A DNA stretch of 64,000 bases, from positions 2,480,001-2,544,000 of the forward strand of contig OZ253476.1 of the NCBI GenBank assembly GCA_965261795.1, read 5' to 3'. This stretch comes from CBDCFV01 sp965261795 (lineage in GTDB: Bacteria > Chloroflexota > Dehalococcoidia > Lucifugimonadales > UBA3495). The notes beneath the pieces were generated by a model. That model made no database searches. It worked only from the letters and a program-made list of their open reading frames with translations, and was not told the origin of the DNA. The translations under genes and the position numbers were made by a program. The stretch's first letter is position 1, and each line of letters begins with the position of its first letter. Positions 35,835 to 44,131 of the stretch are shown here, piece after piece.

Positions 35835-36860
35835 TTAGCATTTGGCACCGGTTTCGGTGTTGTAGCACCAAGCTTCGTTCAAGTCGAGCCTGCTGGTAGT
35901 ACTGCCTTGCAGATCCAACCTGACCACGGTGCTCCCCAGGGTGCCAACGTACAAGGTCCTCCCCTCCACAAAGAGCGGCGCCCTGATTTCTACGTCGCCG
36001 ACAAACTCCGAGTCGATCAGCAGGTCCGCTTCAGAGCCCGACGGGCTGGTATCGAGCAAAGAAACCCTGCCATTCTTGCCTGCGACGGCCAAGCTGCCGA
36101 GCATCAACGAGGGCCTGGAAACGATGGGGGAGCCAACGTCGTACTTCCACAGCAGTTTGCCGCCTCTGTCAACCGCGTAAATATTGCCGTCCATGGAAGG
36201 AGCAAAGATGGTACGGTCGTTGGCGACTGCACCTGCCCAGAACCAGTGGTCTCCTTCTAACTCCCACCGAAGGCTGCCGCTGTCTGCGTCGATAGCGTAC
36301 AACTTCTTGTCGAAGGACCCCGCCACTACCATGTCCCGGAAAATCAATGGTTTGCCTGCGACAATGCCCCCGGTTGTATAGCGCCACTCCAATAGGCCGT
36401 CGCGCACCGAGACCGCATAGATACTCCGGTCGTGAGAACCAAAGTAAACGACACCCCGGTGAATGACCGGAGTGGACCATATTTTGTCGCCGGTCTCGAA
36501 GGACCACAGCGGTTCGCCTGTGGTGGCTTCGTAAGCGTAGAGCCTGCCGTCTTCAGAGCCGACCACTACTATGTTGGATTCCCGGTCGAATGCAGGCCCT
36601 GAAACCAATGGAGGCATATCGTCAAGGGGGCCTTCGGGCGGATCATCCGGCCTCCGCCACCCGGTTTCATCGAACAAGCCGGTGGATTTATCTATGGCGT
36701 ACAAATAGCCGTCGATACCGCTGATGTATATCAGCCTGTCTCCCACGGCCGGATGGTCGTAAGCGCCGCGTATACCGCTCAAAGAGGTCTGTGTGCACCC
36801 GGCTAAAGCAATGCCGACAACCAGTACCGTTATCCAGAGGGCAGCATTCCGGAGATTCAT
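35835..36860 (-). CDS. PQQ-like beta-propeller lipoprotein (BamB-like)
   Basis: 341 residues from the ATG at 36860. A signal peptide with lipobox (GIALAGCTQ) precedes PQQ-type blades (GYLYAIDKSTG, GRLYAYEATTGEPLWSFETG, RSIYAVSVRDGLLEWRY, KKLYAIDADSGSLRWELEG, GNIYAVDRGGKLLWKYDVG). It is predicted to be lipid-anchored outside the membrane. BamB itself belongs to the outer-membrane assembly machine, which most Chloroflexota are thought to lack, so homology here is to the fold only. It overlaps the previous lipoprotein by ATGA and ends 35 bp before yidC. Confidence 0.82.
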   Translation of the reverse strand: MNLRNAALWITVLVVGIALAGCTQTSLSGIRGAYDHPAVGDRLIYISGIDGYLYAIDKSTGLFDETGWRRPDDPPEGPLDDMPPLVSGPAFDRESNIVVVGSEDGRLYAYEATTGEPLWSFETGDKIWSTPVIHRGVVYFGSHDRSIYAVSVRDGLLEWRYTTGGIVAGKPLIFRDMVVAGSFDKKLYAIDADSGSLRWELEGDHWFWAGAVANDRTIFAPSMDGNIYAVDRGGKLLWKYDVGSPIVSRPSLMLGSLAVAGKNGRVSLLDTSPSGSEADLLIDSEFVGDVEIRAPLFVEGRTLYVGTLGSTVVRLDLQGSTTSRLDLNEAWCYNTETGAKC

Positions 36861-37354
36861 CGGTTCCGCTCGTCGGGAGCGAAAGTCCACTTGATCGGCG
36901 GAGACGGCGAGCCGTCGTCTCTCAAGGCGGTTACTTCCCCCTGAATGGTGGTGATGAACACAACCCATTCCTCACCCAGTTTATATATGTCAGATTGGTC
37001 TGCGTGGAACTGGGGCCAAGTGCCCTTGGCGCCGCGGACCACCTGCAGGTCGCGGTCCCTGATGGAGGTTATGGTCATCTGTTCAGTTCCGATTTGTATG
37101 GTCTGGCCAACGGCAAAGGCCACGGCGTAGCTCACCGTTAGAGTGTCATCCAAGTTGCTGAACGGCGCTCCTTCGTCGATGGTCTCCCCGGTTTTCACCG
37201 GCACCACGGCGGCGGCGGCGGGCGACCAGCCGGAACTCGGCTGACCGAAAGAGCCGGGCGTACACGCCAGCAACAGCACTGCTACAGGAAGCAAGGCGAC
37301 AACAGGCATCGCCCAACCCCCCGGCTTCCAGCTCTTTGGAGCGGACAGGGCCAT
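36857..37354 (-). CDS. Small lipoprotein with a propeller-blade-like C-terminus
   Basis: 165 residues from the ATG at 37354 (AGGA 6 bases upstream; an upstream in-frame start at 37402 is possible). The signal peptide ends in VAVLLLACTPG (lipobox LLAC). Middle strands (DDTLTVSYAVAFAVGQTIQI) lead to a C-terminal stretch VVFITTIQGEVTALRDDG and IKWTF that looks like a single PQQ blade. It is translationally coupled by ATGA to the PQQ lipoprotein, so the two may form one surface complex. The family is not recognised. Confidence 0.72.
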   Translation of the reverse strand: MALSAPKSWKPGGWAMPVVALLPVAVLLLACTPGSFGQPSSGWSPAAAAVVPVKTGETIDEGAPFSNLDDTLTVSYAVAFAVGQTIQIGTEQMTITSIRDRDLQVVRGAKGTWPQFHADQSDIYKLGEEWVVFITTIQGEVTALRDDGSPSPPIKWTFAPDERNR

Positions 37355-37430
37355 GGCAATCCTATTAGCTAAGGAGCAGGTACGATGGACGAGATGAAAC
37401 AAATTGATTGAGAAGATCGTAAAGATAATT

Positions 37431-37640
37431 TCAAGGAACAGGATCGAATCCTTGTCCTCCCCAAGGTTGGCATCTGGCTAACCGTTTAAGCCCAAGCCAA
37501 ACACCCTTGACGGCGCCGTGCCGCTGTATAGCCTCTGTAGAATAGTGAGAGCACGTTGGGAGGTATCGGCAAGATGATGGTATGTGAGGAGAAAGGGCGT
37601 GTTGGTATAATGCTATAAACAGAACCAATACCCGTTTCAT
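37431..37640 (-). CDS. yidD: YidD-type membrane protein insertion factor
   Basis: 69 residues, normal YidD size, from the ATG at 37640. The hallmark is present: LYQHALSPHIPSSCRYLPTC followed by SHYSTEAIQRHG and LKRLARCQPWGGQGFDPVP. It assists YidC-dependent insertion at the inner membrane. The start overlaps the rnpA stop by ATGA, giving translational coupling. Confidence 0.92.
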   Translation of the reverse strand: MKRVLVLFIALYQHALSPHIPSSCRYLPTCSHYSTEAIQRHGAVKGVWLGLKRLARCQPWGGQGFDPVP

Positions 37641-38014
37641 CCGGTAGACCCCGCAACGGTCATGCTGCTTGGCTGTAACCCTTCGGCGGCGATCAACTGA
37701 GTACGACGTAACAGATATTCGGTTGCCTTGCACAACTCTTGGTAATCGGCTGTCTCCGTCCCTCTTCGAGCTATGAAAACGGCATCCCACCCGGGTTTCA
37801 CATCAAGAAGACGCACCACTTCCCGCAACCTTCGTTTGACACGGTTCCTTACCACAGCGTTGCCGATGCGTTTACTGACCTGGAAGCCAATTCGACTGTA
37901 GTCCAGCTCGTTGTAAAGGACACGAAGCACAAGCAAACGGTTTGCCGCGCTTCGACCTTCTCGGTGGATTTGGGAGTACCGTTTGCTTCCGGTAAGACGG
38001 AACTTGCGCTGCAT
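37637..38014 (-). CDS. rnpA: Ribonuclease P protein component
   Basis: 125 residues. The RNase P protein signature is RIGFQVSKRIGNAVVRNRVK followed by RRLREVVR. It is the protein partner of RNase P RNA in tRNA 5' maturation. It starts 16 bp after rpmH, the universal order, and overlaps yidD by 4 bases. The short C-terminal tail (MTVAGSTG) is not conserved. Confidence 0.94.
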   Translation of the reverse strand: MQRKFRLTGSKRYSQIHREGRSAANRLLVLRVLYNELDYSRIGFQVSKRIGNAVVRNRVKRRLREVVRLLDVKPGWDAVFIARRGTETADYQELCKATEYLLRRTQLIAAEGLQPSSMTVAGSTG

Positions 38015-38030
38015 CGCCGGATGCGTCCGG

Positions 38031-38168
38031 TCATACCGTCAGGCGATGGCGCCCTTTGAACCGGCGCCGCCGCAAAACAGCACGCCCGTCGGAGGTGCTG
38101 GACCGGGACCGAAACCCGTGCACCCGGGCCCGGCGGCGTTTTTTGGGTTGATAAGTACGTTTAGGCAT
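38031..38168 (-). CDS. rpmH: 50S ribosomal protein L34
   Basis: 45 residues on the minus strand: MPKRTYQPKKRRRARVHGFR, then a middle SRSSTSDGRAVL, and the end RRRRFKGRHRLTV. This is unmistakable L34, with normal length. The ATG is at 38166-38168 and TGA at 38031-38033. It heads the rpmH-rnpA-yidD-yidC-jag block. The usual chromosomal neighbour dnaA is not next to it; a D-aminoacylase-like gene is. Confidence 0.96.
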   Translation of the reverse strand: MPKRTYQPKKRRRARVHGFRSRSSTSDGRAVLRRRRFKGRHRLTV

Positions 38169-38414
38169 ATTTAGTTGGAAACCTCAACTAGTGGATTATA
38201 TGGCGGCCTTGAATCTCCAGTCAAGGGAGAGATGCCTTAGTTCAGAATAATCGTATCTTGATTCCCAAGGAAATCCGGAGCCAACCGTAAACTCCACGGA
38301 GGTCATCCCATCGCCTGTGCGGATTATTGATGTAACATAGCCCGTACGGGGAGGGGCGTGGACACCGGAAGGTCTTGTCCGAGCCCCATTTCAGGTACGA
38401 CGCAAGGAGGCATC

Positions 38415-39974
38415 ATGGTAGACCTTTTGATTAAAGACGGACGGGTCGTTGACGGCACCGGGCAGACTTGGTTCCGGGCCAGCGTAGCGGTGTCCGGCGA
38501 CACTGTTCAAATCTTCCGGGGGGACTCGTCAGCTATTGAGGCCCCGCGTGTGATCGACGCCAGCCGCTACGTGGTGTGCCCCGGTTTCATCGATATGCAC
38601 TCCCACTCAGACTTGATGATGTTGAGCGATCCGCGGCACGAAGCGAAGATGCGGCAGGGCGTAACCACCGAGGCGTTGGGAATGGATGGCTTGTCGTACG
38701 CTCCAAGCTCCCCCAATAACCTGGAGCACCTGCTGACCTATTTGGCGGCAGTCAACGGAACGCCGCCGCCCTCAGTACGTTGGAGCAGCGTGGCGGAGTT
38801 CCTGGACTTGTTGGACGGCAAGGCGGCCTGCAACGTGGTCTACTTCGTTCCCCACGCGGCCATCCGGGTTGAAGCCATGGGATGGGAGGACCGGCTGCCC
38901 ACTCCCCAAGAGCTGGCCCGTATGCAGGACCTGGCGCGGCAGGGTATGCGCGACGGCGCTTTCGGATTCGCCACGGGGCTGACCTATCCACCTGGGGCCT
39001 ACAGCGACACCGACGAGTTGGTGGCGGTGTCCCAAGCGGTGGGGGAGTACGGTGGCTTCTACATTACCCACGCCCGGTACACCCTCGGCGACCGCTTGCT
39101 GGACCCCTTCAGGGAAGCCGTGGACATCGGCCGGCGCAGCGAGGTGCCGGTACACCTGTCGCATTACCATAGCCCCGTGGACGGAATGGGCCAGCGAATG
39201 TTGGACCTAGTGGACGAGAGCCGCAACTCCGGCGTGGACGTCACATTCGACCAGTACCCTTACGCCGCCGCCAGCACTTTGCTCCATTCGCTGCTGCCCT
39301 ACTGGGTGCACGCAGGAGGGCCGCCAGCATTGCTGGAACGAATTCAGACCCGCGAGGTTAGAGAACGAATTGGGGACTCGGTTAATCCCATGTGGGGCCT
39401 CTCACTGGACTACTACATCTTCAGCCATCTGGGGTCGGACAAGAACAAGGAGTGGGAAGGCCGCTCCTTGGTGGACTTGGCCCGAGCCCAAGGCAAGAGC
39501 ATGGTGGACGCTATTTGCGACCTACTCATCGAGGAAAATCTGGAGGTGGCATTCGTTGCCCGAACCGGCAACCCGGACAATATACGCACCATCGTCAAGC
39601 ACCCAGCCCATATGGTGGGCTCCGACGGGCTACTTACGGGAGAGATGCCCAACCCAAGGAGTTACGGCACGTTCCCATACGTTCTGGGACAATTCGTCCG
39701 GGAGGAGGGGTTGCTACGGCTCGAAGAGGCCGTTCGCAAGATGACCAGCATCCCGGCGCAACGGTTGGGCTTGAGCGACCGAGGAATCCTGCGGGACGGC
39801 ATGAAAGCGGACATCGTCATGTTCGACCCCGACCGGGTGCGGGCGCTCTCGACCTTTGAAGAACCCAAACAGTTCCCCGAAGGCATCGACTACGTGCTGG
39901 TCAACGGCCAACCGGTCATAGATAATGGGACACACACTGGCGTCCTTCCGGGCAGGGCGCTGCGGTCGCAGTAG
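38415..39974 (+). CDS. D-aminoacylase-like amidohydrolase (N-acyl-D-amino-acid deacylase)
   Basis: 519 residues from the ATG at 38415 with AGGAGG 5 bases ahead. It begins VDLLIKDGRVVDGTGQTWFR, the normal start of this family. The metal-binding GFIDMHSHSD, the HLSHYHSPV segment, an HPAHMVGSDG near the C-terminus, and RGILRDGMKADIVMFDPD are family hallmarks. Members hydrolyse N-acyl-D-amino acids or dihydropyrimidine-like substrates. A distinct hicBA pair follows 27 bp later. Confidence 0.88.
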   Translation: MVDLLIKDGRVVDGTGQTWFRASVAVSGDTVQIFRGDSSAIEAPRVIDASRYVVCPGFIDMHSHSDLMMLSDPRHEAKMRQGVTTEALGMDGLSYAPSSPNNLEHLLTYLAAVNGTPPPSVRWSSVAEFLDLLDGKAACNVVYFVPHAAIRVEAMGWEDRLPTPQELARMQDLARQGMRDGAFGFATGLTYPPGAYSDTDELVAVSQAVGEYGGFYITHARYTLGDRLLDPFREAVDIGRRSEVPVHLSHYHSPVDGMGQRMLDLVDESRNSGVDVTFDQYPYAAASTLLHSLLPYWVHAGGPPALLERIQTREVRERIGDSVNPMWGLSLDYYIFSHLGSDKNKEWEGRSLVDLARAQGKSMVDAICDLLIEENLEVAFVARTGNPDNIRTIVKHPAHMVGSDGLLTGEMPNPRSYGTFPYVLGQFVREEGLLRLEEAVRKMTSIPAQRLGLSDRGILRDGMKADIVMFDPDRVRALSTFEEPKQFPEGIDYVLVNGQPVIDNGTHTGVLPGRALRSQ

Positions 39975-40001
39975 TCGAAAAACACTTCAAATGGAGACGA
40001 C

Positions 40002-40238
40002 ATGGACACAGATCTGCGACGTTCCATCACAGCCTCAATCAGCAAGAGCGAGGGATACTTTGTCGCGTCTTGCCTTGAGATTTCCGTAGTTACCCAAGGA
40101 CGCACTCTCGATGAGACGGTAGCTAACCTGCAGGAAGCCGTTGAATTATTTCTGGAGGATGAGGACCCAGCAGAATTCGGTTTAGTGACAAACCCGTTTG
40201 TCCTAGTTACATTCGAGGTGGAACTGGTTAATGCCTAG
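40002..40238 (+). CDS. hicB: HicB-like antitoxin (short form)
   Basis: 78 residues. A partial RNase-H-like fold of the HicB type: ITASISKSEGYFVASCLEIS, then GRTLDETVANLQEAVELFLE. It has no C-terminal DNA-binding domain, unlike the HicB at 4729. It lies upstream of hicA and overlaps it by 8 bases, the reverse of the canonical order. The role is to bind and block the toxin. Confidence 0.78.
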   Translation: MDTDLRRSITASISKSEGYFVASCLEISVVTQGRTLDETVANLQEAVELFLEDEDPAEFGLVTNPFVLVTFEVELVNA

Positions 40239-40476
40239 ACTCCGGCGCCTAAGCAGCAGCGAAGTGGTCCGGATATTAGGAAAGCACGGTTTTGAAGTAT
40301 ACTCCCAAAGAGGCAGTCACCTTAAACTGAGACAGAGGTCCAGGTCACGTAGGGGCCAAATAGTGGTTGTCCCTCGAAACCCGGATCTGCCGGCCGGAAC
40401 AATTAGAAGCATTTACAAACAGGCACTACAAAGTGTCCCAGAGCACCTATTGAGGCCGGATTTCTATACCGACTGA
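40231..40476 (+). CDS. hicA: HicA-like toxin
   Basis: 81 residues. It has an N-terminal SSSEVVRILGKHGFEVYSQR followed by GSHLKLRQRS with the catalytic His, then IVVVPRNPDLPAGTIRSIYK, the family's C-terminal pattern. It is expected to be an RNA-cleaving toxin controlled by the preceding HicB. It starts inside hicB, so expression is coupled. Confidence 0.8.
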   Translation: MPRLRRLSSSEVVRILGKHGFEVYSQRGSHLKLRQRSRSRRGQIVVVPRNPDLPAGTIRSIYKQALQSVPEHLLRPDFYTD

Positions 40477-40494
40477 ACCAGACCGGAGGCACTA

Positions 40495-41727
40495 ATGGAC
40501 TTTGAACCTCGTTACACCCAGGGGCAGGAGGAGTTCCGTAAGGAAGTCCGAGAATGGCTTAAAGAAAACGTTTCACCGGACATAACGCATCCTCCTGACT
40601 CCATCAACATCACCGAAGAGCAGTACCAACTACGCCGCGACTTAGGCCGCGGGTTGGGCAGCAAGGGCTGGTTGTGGCCTACGGCGCCGGTGGAGTACGG
40701 GGGCGGCGGACTGGACGTGGATCACGCGGTGGTGATTGAGGAGGAGGTGGACGCCTATGGGCTGACGGTGCCTCCCTACTACGACTCCGGCGGCAGGCTG
40801 GGCGGAGCGTCCATCATGGTGTGGGGTACCGAAGAGCAGAAACAGGCGTTCTTGCCGCAGATTTTCCGCGGCGAGGTCCGCACCTGGCAGTTGCTCACCG
40901 AACCCGACGCAGGGTCAGACTTGGCCAACGCCAAAATGTCCGCTGAGTGGGACGGCGACGACTACATCATAAATGGGCAGAAAATCTACGTGGGCAGTTC
41001 GTTGGGCGCCGATTACATGTGGACTATAACCTGCACCGACAACGAAGCACCCCGACATCAAAATCTGGGCTGGTTCATGATACCGTCCAACCTGCCGGGT
41101 ATAACCATCCAGCCGATGGACCTGCTGATTTCCGGCGGGGAGTCGGGTGCGGGTTCCGGCGTCAAGAACACGGTCTACTTCGACAACGTAAGGGTTCCAG
41201 CTTTCAATCTCGTCGGCGGGGAAAACGAGGGTTGGAAGGTGGCGACCACCCACTTGGAGTTGGAGCACGGCACCGGAGGGCGCATCGCCCGGAACTGGCT
41301 GGTGGACCACCTCTTCGACTACTGCCGCAACAACCAGAGGCACGGCCAGCCGTTAACGAAAGACCCCGACGTACGGGACAAGCTGGTCGACATCTACGTA
41401 GAGGCCGAGATCGCACGTTTGTTCAACCTGCGCAACTACTGGATGAGGCACAGCCACACGAACATAACGTATGAAGGCCCTCAAGCTTCGTATTGGCGCA
41501 AAATGTCCGGCTTGCGCATGTCACAGTCCATACTGGACATCCTGGGACCGGCAGCCCTCACATACGACCCACAGTGGGGCGCTGCCGAAGGGCACATGGA
41601 AGCCCATCAGCGGTCAGCCATCGTCGCCATCCATCCCGGGGGCACTGCGGACATTCAAAAAGTAATCATGGCCCGCCGCATAGGAATAGGTCGGGAAGTG
41701 CGGGAAAAGGCGGGCGCGTTGGCCTAG
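40495..41727 (+). CDS. Acyl-CoA dehydrogenase
   Basis: 410 residues. It shows the acyl-CoA dehydrogenase N-terminal domain (GSKGWLWPTAPVEYGGGGLD), the middle domain with LLTEPDAGSDLAN, and the C-terminal helical domain (ending IQKVIMARRIGIGREVREKA). It oxidises an acyl-CoA with FAD. GGAGG precedes the ATG. A second paralogue follows by 36 bp, so the pair may form a heteromeric enzyme, as seen in steroid or side-chain degradation by some actinobacteria. Confidence 0.88.
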   Translation: MDFEPRYTQGQEEFRKEVREWLKENVSPDITHPPDSINITEEQYQLRRDLGRGLGSKGWLWPTAPVEYGGGGLDVDHAVVIEEEVDAYGLTVPPYYDSGGRLGGASIMVWGTEEQKQAFLPQIFRGEVRTWQLLTEPDAGSDLANAKMSAEWDGDDYIINGQKIYVGSSLGADYMWTITCTDNEAPRHQNLGWFMIPSNLPGITIQPMDLLISGGESGAGSGVKNTVYFDNVRVPAFNLVGGENEGWKVATTHLELEHGTGGRIARNWLVDHLFDYCRNNQRHGQPLTKDPDVRDKLVDIYVEAEIARLFNLRNYWMRHSHTNITYEGPQASYWRKMSGLRMSQSILDILGPAALTYDPQWGAAEGHMEAHQRSAIVAIHPGGTADIQKVIMARRIGIGREVREKAGALA

Positions 41728-41763
41728 CGGTAAGGGCCGATAACTCAACATAAGGGAACAAAC

Positions 41764-42897
41764 ATGGACCTATCGTTAACCGAAGAACAGGAAATGTTCA
41801 AGTCCGCGGTGCGGCGATTTATTCAGCAGGAGTACCCGAAAGAGCGGCTGCTGGAGATAGCGGCGTCAGACGAGCCGGCCACTTCGCCTCAACTTGCGCC
41901 CGGATGGCAACAACTGTTGAACACGGGCTGGCTGGGTATTACCGTGCCCCAGGAATACGGCGGAGAGGGCGGGTCTTTCACCGACGCCGGTGTGCTGTTC
42001 GAGGAACTGGGCCGCGGGCCGGTGCCTGGGCCTCACATCAGCTCCTGTGTGCTGGCGGCGTCGGCGGTAATGAGGGGTGGCACGGACGCCCAGAAGCGGG
42101 ACTGGCTGCCCACGCTGGTCAGGGGCGACCGGGTTCTGGTCTCCGCGTTGACTGAAGCTGAGTACAGTTTAGACCCGGAAGATGTGCGCACCGTAGCGCG
42201 GCGCGACGGCGCGAGCCTCCGCATAGACGGGACCAAGGTCTACGTTTTTGACGCCTTGTCCTCTACCCACCTGCTCTGTTCCATCCGTTCCCAGGAAACC
42301 AACGAAGTTGGATTGGTGATAGTGCCCGCCAACGCAGACGGCGTCTCCATACGGTCCCTGCCGGGCTTCGCGTGGAACCTGGCGGAGGTCAAGCTGACCA
42401 ACGTCGCCGTAAGTGAGTCCGCCGTCCTGGGCGGCTCCTTCCCTGAGGGCATCGCCGCCCTAGATCAGGCCATCGCCGACACTATCCCTGTCCTCTGTGC
42501 TTACCAGGTAGGCGCGTGCCAAGCGGTTTACGAGATGTCGGTAGAGTACAGCCGCACTCGGATACAGTTCGGCACCCCCATTGGCCGATTCCAGCGGGTG
42601 CAGGACCACATCATCAACCTGGTAAACCAGTTGGACGCGGCCCGTTGGACCACATATGAGACGCTGTGGAAGCTGGACACCGGCAAGGACGCTGCCGACA
42701 GCATCCACTTGGCCAAGGCCGTGGGCAGCGAGGCCTATTACCAAGCCTGCAACTTCGCTCACGAAGTCCACGCCGGCACCGGCAGCATGACCGAGTACGG
42801 CCTCACGCTACACACCGCCGCGTCCCGCACCCTGTACCATTACTTGGGGGACCCGCGTTACCACAGGCGCAAGCTGGCGGAGGCGCTGGGGCTGTAG
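41764..42897 (+). CDS. Acyl-CoA dehydrogenase, second subunit
   Basis: 377 residues of the same fold (GWLGITVPQEYGGEGGSFTD; SALTEAEYSLDPEDVR; TRIQFGTPIGRFQRVQDHII). Some expected residues differ from the first gene (SALTEAEYS where the first has LLTEPDAGS), fitting a divergent partner subunit. The last 21 codons, YHYLGDPRYHRRKLAEALGL and the stop, recur in altered form at 43612-43676. Confidence 0.87.
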   Translation: MDLSLTEEQEMFKSAVRRFIQQEYPKERLLEIAASDEPATSPQLAPGWQQLLNTGWLGITVPQEYGGEGGSFTDAGVLFEELGRGPVPGPHISSCVLAASAVMRGGTDAQKRDWLPTLVRGDRVLVSALTEAEYSLDPEDVRTVARRDGASLRIDGTKVYVFDALSSTHLLCSIRSQETNEVGLVIVPANADGVSIRSLPGFAWNLAEVKLTNVAVSESAVLGGSFPEGIAALDQAIADTIPVLCAYQVGACQAVYEMSVEYSRTRIQFGTPIGRFQRVQDHIINLVNQLDAARWTTYETLWKLDTGKDAADSIHLAKAVGSEAYYQACNFAHEVHAGTGSMTEYGLTLHTAASRTLYHYLGDPRYHRRKLAEALGL

Positions 42898-42964
42898 CGG
42901 ACTAAATTGAAGGCATCAACGGCCAACTATACGGGCGCCGTCGCCGCGGCGGGATAGGCAGCAG

Positions 42965-43287
42965 ATGGAAATGAAATCCTTGGACCAGCATATCGAAACA
43001 ACGCCGGGTATATCGGGCGGAAGGCCCCGCATCGCCGGGCATCGAATCACGGTGGAGAACGTAGTCGTATGGCACGAGCGTGCCGGCATGACCGCAGACG
43101 AAATCGCCGCCGATTATGATTTGACATTGGCCGACGTTTACGCGGCATGGCGTACTACTTCGACCACCGCTCCGAGATAGACCAATTTATCGAGGATGGC
43201 CAGCGGTTCGTAAAAGCCTTGGGTAGCAATGCACATTCCAAGCTGCTGGAAAAGCTCGGTACGCCAATACTTGATGGCGAAGATTAA
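42965..43287 (+). pseudogene. DUF433 antitoxin, frameshifted
   Basis: The frame from 42965 encodes a DUF433-like N-terminus (TPGISGGRPRIAGHRITVEN, AGMTADEIAADYDLTLADVY), then loses homology after Ala-Ala (43140-43146). The next frame continues exactly as the family does (AYYFDHRSEIDQFIEDGQRF) up to TAA at 43285-43287. One missing base near 43146 explains this. The +1 segment has its own ATG at 43147 (46 codons). The predicted partner toxin starts inside its 3' end. A DUF433 normally pairs with the DUF5615 PIN-like toxin that follows. Confidence 0.75.
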
Positions 43288-43603
43288 GTTCTACACGGAT
43301 GAGAACGTATCAAAAGCCGTGATAATGGGACTTCGCCAAAGGGGAGTAGACGTACTGAGCGTTCCCGAGGCGGGGACTTTGGGAGCATCCGATGAAGAAC
43401 ACTTGAGAGTTGCCGCATCAGACGAGCGCGTCATCTTCACTCAAGACCGTGATTTCCTGCGCTTGGTGGCTGCGGGAGCGCGTCACGCAAGAATCGTTTA
43501 TGCAACCCAAAATCGTTCGGTTGGCCGGTTAATCTTTGGACTTGCGCTAATCCACCAAGTATTGGAAGCGGAAGATATGACCGACCATATCGAATACATT
43601 TGA
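43274..43603 (+). CDS. DUF5615 PIN-like toxin
   Basis: 109 residues from the ATG at 43274. It begins KIKFYTDENVSKAVIMGLRQ, then VDVLSVPEAGTLGASDEEHL and RVIFTQDRDFLRL, with the acidic residues of a PIN/Mut7-C-like nuclease. It overlaps the intact tail of the DUF433 gene by 14 bases, the usual arrangement of this toxin-antitoxin type. The antitoxin frameshift upstream would leave the toxin uncoupled, unless the tail is translated separately. Confidence 0.78.
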   Translation: MAKIKFYTDENVSKAVIMGLRQRGVDVLSVPEAGTLGASDEEHLRVAASDERVIFTQDRDFLRLVAAGARHARIVYATQNRSVGRLIFGLALIHQVLEAEDMTDHIEYI

Positions 43604-43609
43604 CATCCG

Positions 43610-43683
43610 CTTACCATTACGTGGGGGACCCCCGGTACCACAGGTACAAACTGGCGGAGGCGCTGGGACTGTAGCGGACTAAC
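43610..43683 (+). pseudogene. Duplicated 3' end of an acyl-CoA dehydrogenase gene
   Basis: Bases about 43612-43683 match 42835-42906, the end of the upstream acyl-CoA dehydrogenase, with about seven differences. The match includes the stop and seven further bases (GCGGACTAA after CTGTAG). The copy would read YHYVGDPRYHRYKLAEALGL. There is no start codon or N-terminal part. It is a scar of recombination or duplication around the DUF433/DUF5615 module. Confidence 0.8.
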
Positions 43684-43685
43684 AC

Positions 43686-44096
43686 ATGGAAAAGAGCAAC
43701 ATCATACCCTCAATGCGTTACGGGGACGCCCCGGTCGCTATCGAGTGGCTGTGCAATGCCTTCGGGTTTCGCAAGCACTTGGTGGTGCCCGGCGAAAACG
43801 GCACAATCGCCCACGCGCAACTGGTCCTGGGCAACGGCATGATCATGCTGGGATCGGACGCCGGCGACGAATACGGCAAGATCGTCTCGCCACCCGGTAA
43901 AGACGGCATCAATACCCAGTCCTGTTATATCTTCATCAAAGAAATAGACGCCCATTACGCCCATGCAGTTGCCGCCGGTGCGGAGATCATCATGGAGATT
44001 GCTGACCAGGACTACGGCGGACGGCTTTACTCCGCGAAGGACCCGGAAGGCCACCTGTGGAACTTCGGCTCTTATGATCCTTGGGCCGAAGTGTAA
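43686..44096 (+). CDS. VOC-family glyoxalase/bleomycin-resistance-like protein
   Basis: 136 residues. The paired beta-alpha-beta fold is visible: SMRYGDAPVAIEWLCNAFGF, QLVLGNGMIMLGSD, then CYIFIKEIDAHYAHAVAAGA and DPEGHLWNFGSYDP with the metal-ligand-type Glu. Members detoxify or isomerise small molecules. There is no obvious ribosome site; the ATG lies just after the dehydrogenase scar, so its natural leader may have been lost. Confidence 0.82.
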   Translation: MEKSNIIPSMRYGDAPVAIEWLCNAFGFRKHLVVPGENGTIAHAQLVLGNGMIMLGSDAGDEYGKIVSPPGKDGINTQSCYIFIKEIDAHYAHAVAAGAEIIMEIADQDYGGRLYSAKDPEGHLWNFGSYDPWAEV

Positions 44097-44131
44097 TATT
44101 AGGCCTACATAATGCCGCTTCGTCGAATTCC

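Noticed and set aside
36860..36968. Longer N-terminus for the PQQ lipoprotein, beginning at 36968
   Set aside because: The added residues would precede a normal signal peptide and lie over the upstream lipoprotein gene. The ATGA overlap at 36857-36860 is the better start.
37431..37460. GGATCGAATCC near the yidD stop as a tRNA T-loop
   Set aside because: No cloverleaf can be drawn around it, and the bases are part of the yidD coding end.
38169..38414. Possible replication origin next to rpmH
   Set aside because: rpmH is often near dnaA and the origin, but no dnaA gene and no convincing DnaA-box cluster is seen here. The gap is short and leads into a hydrolase gene.
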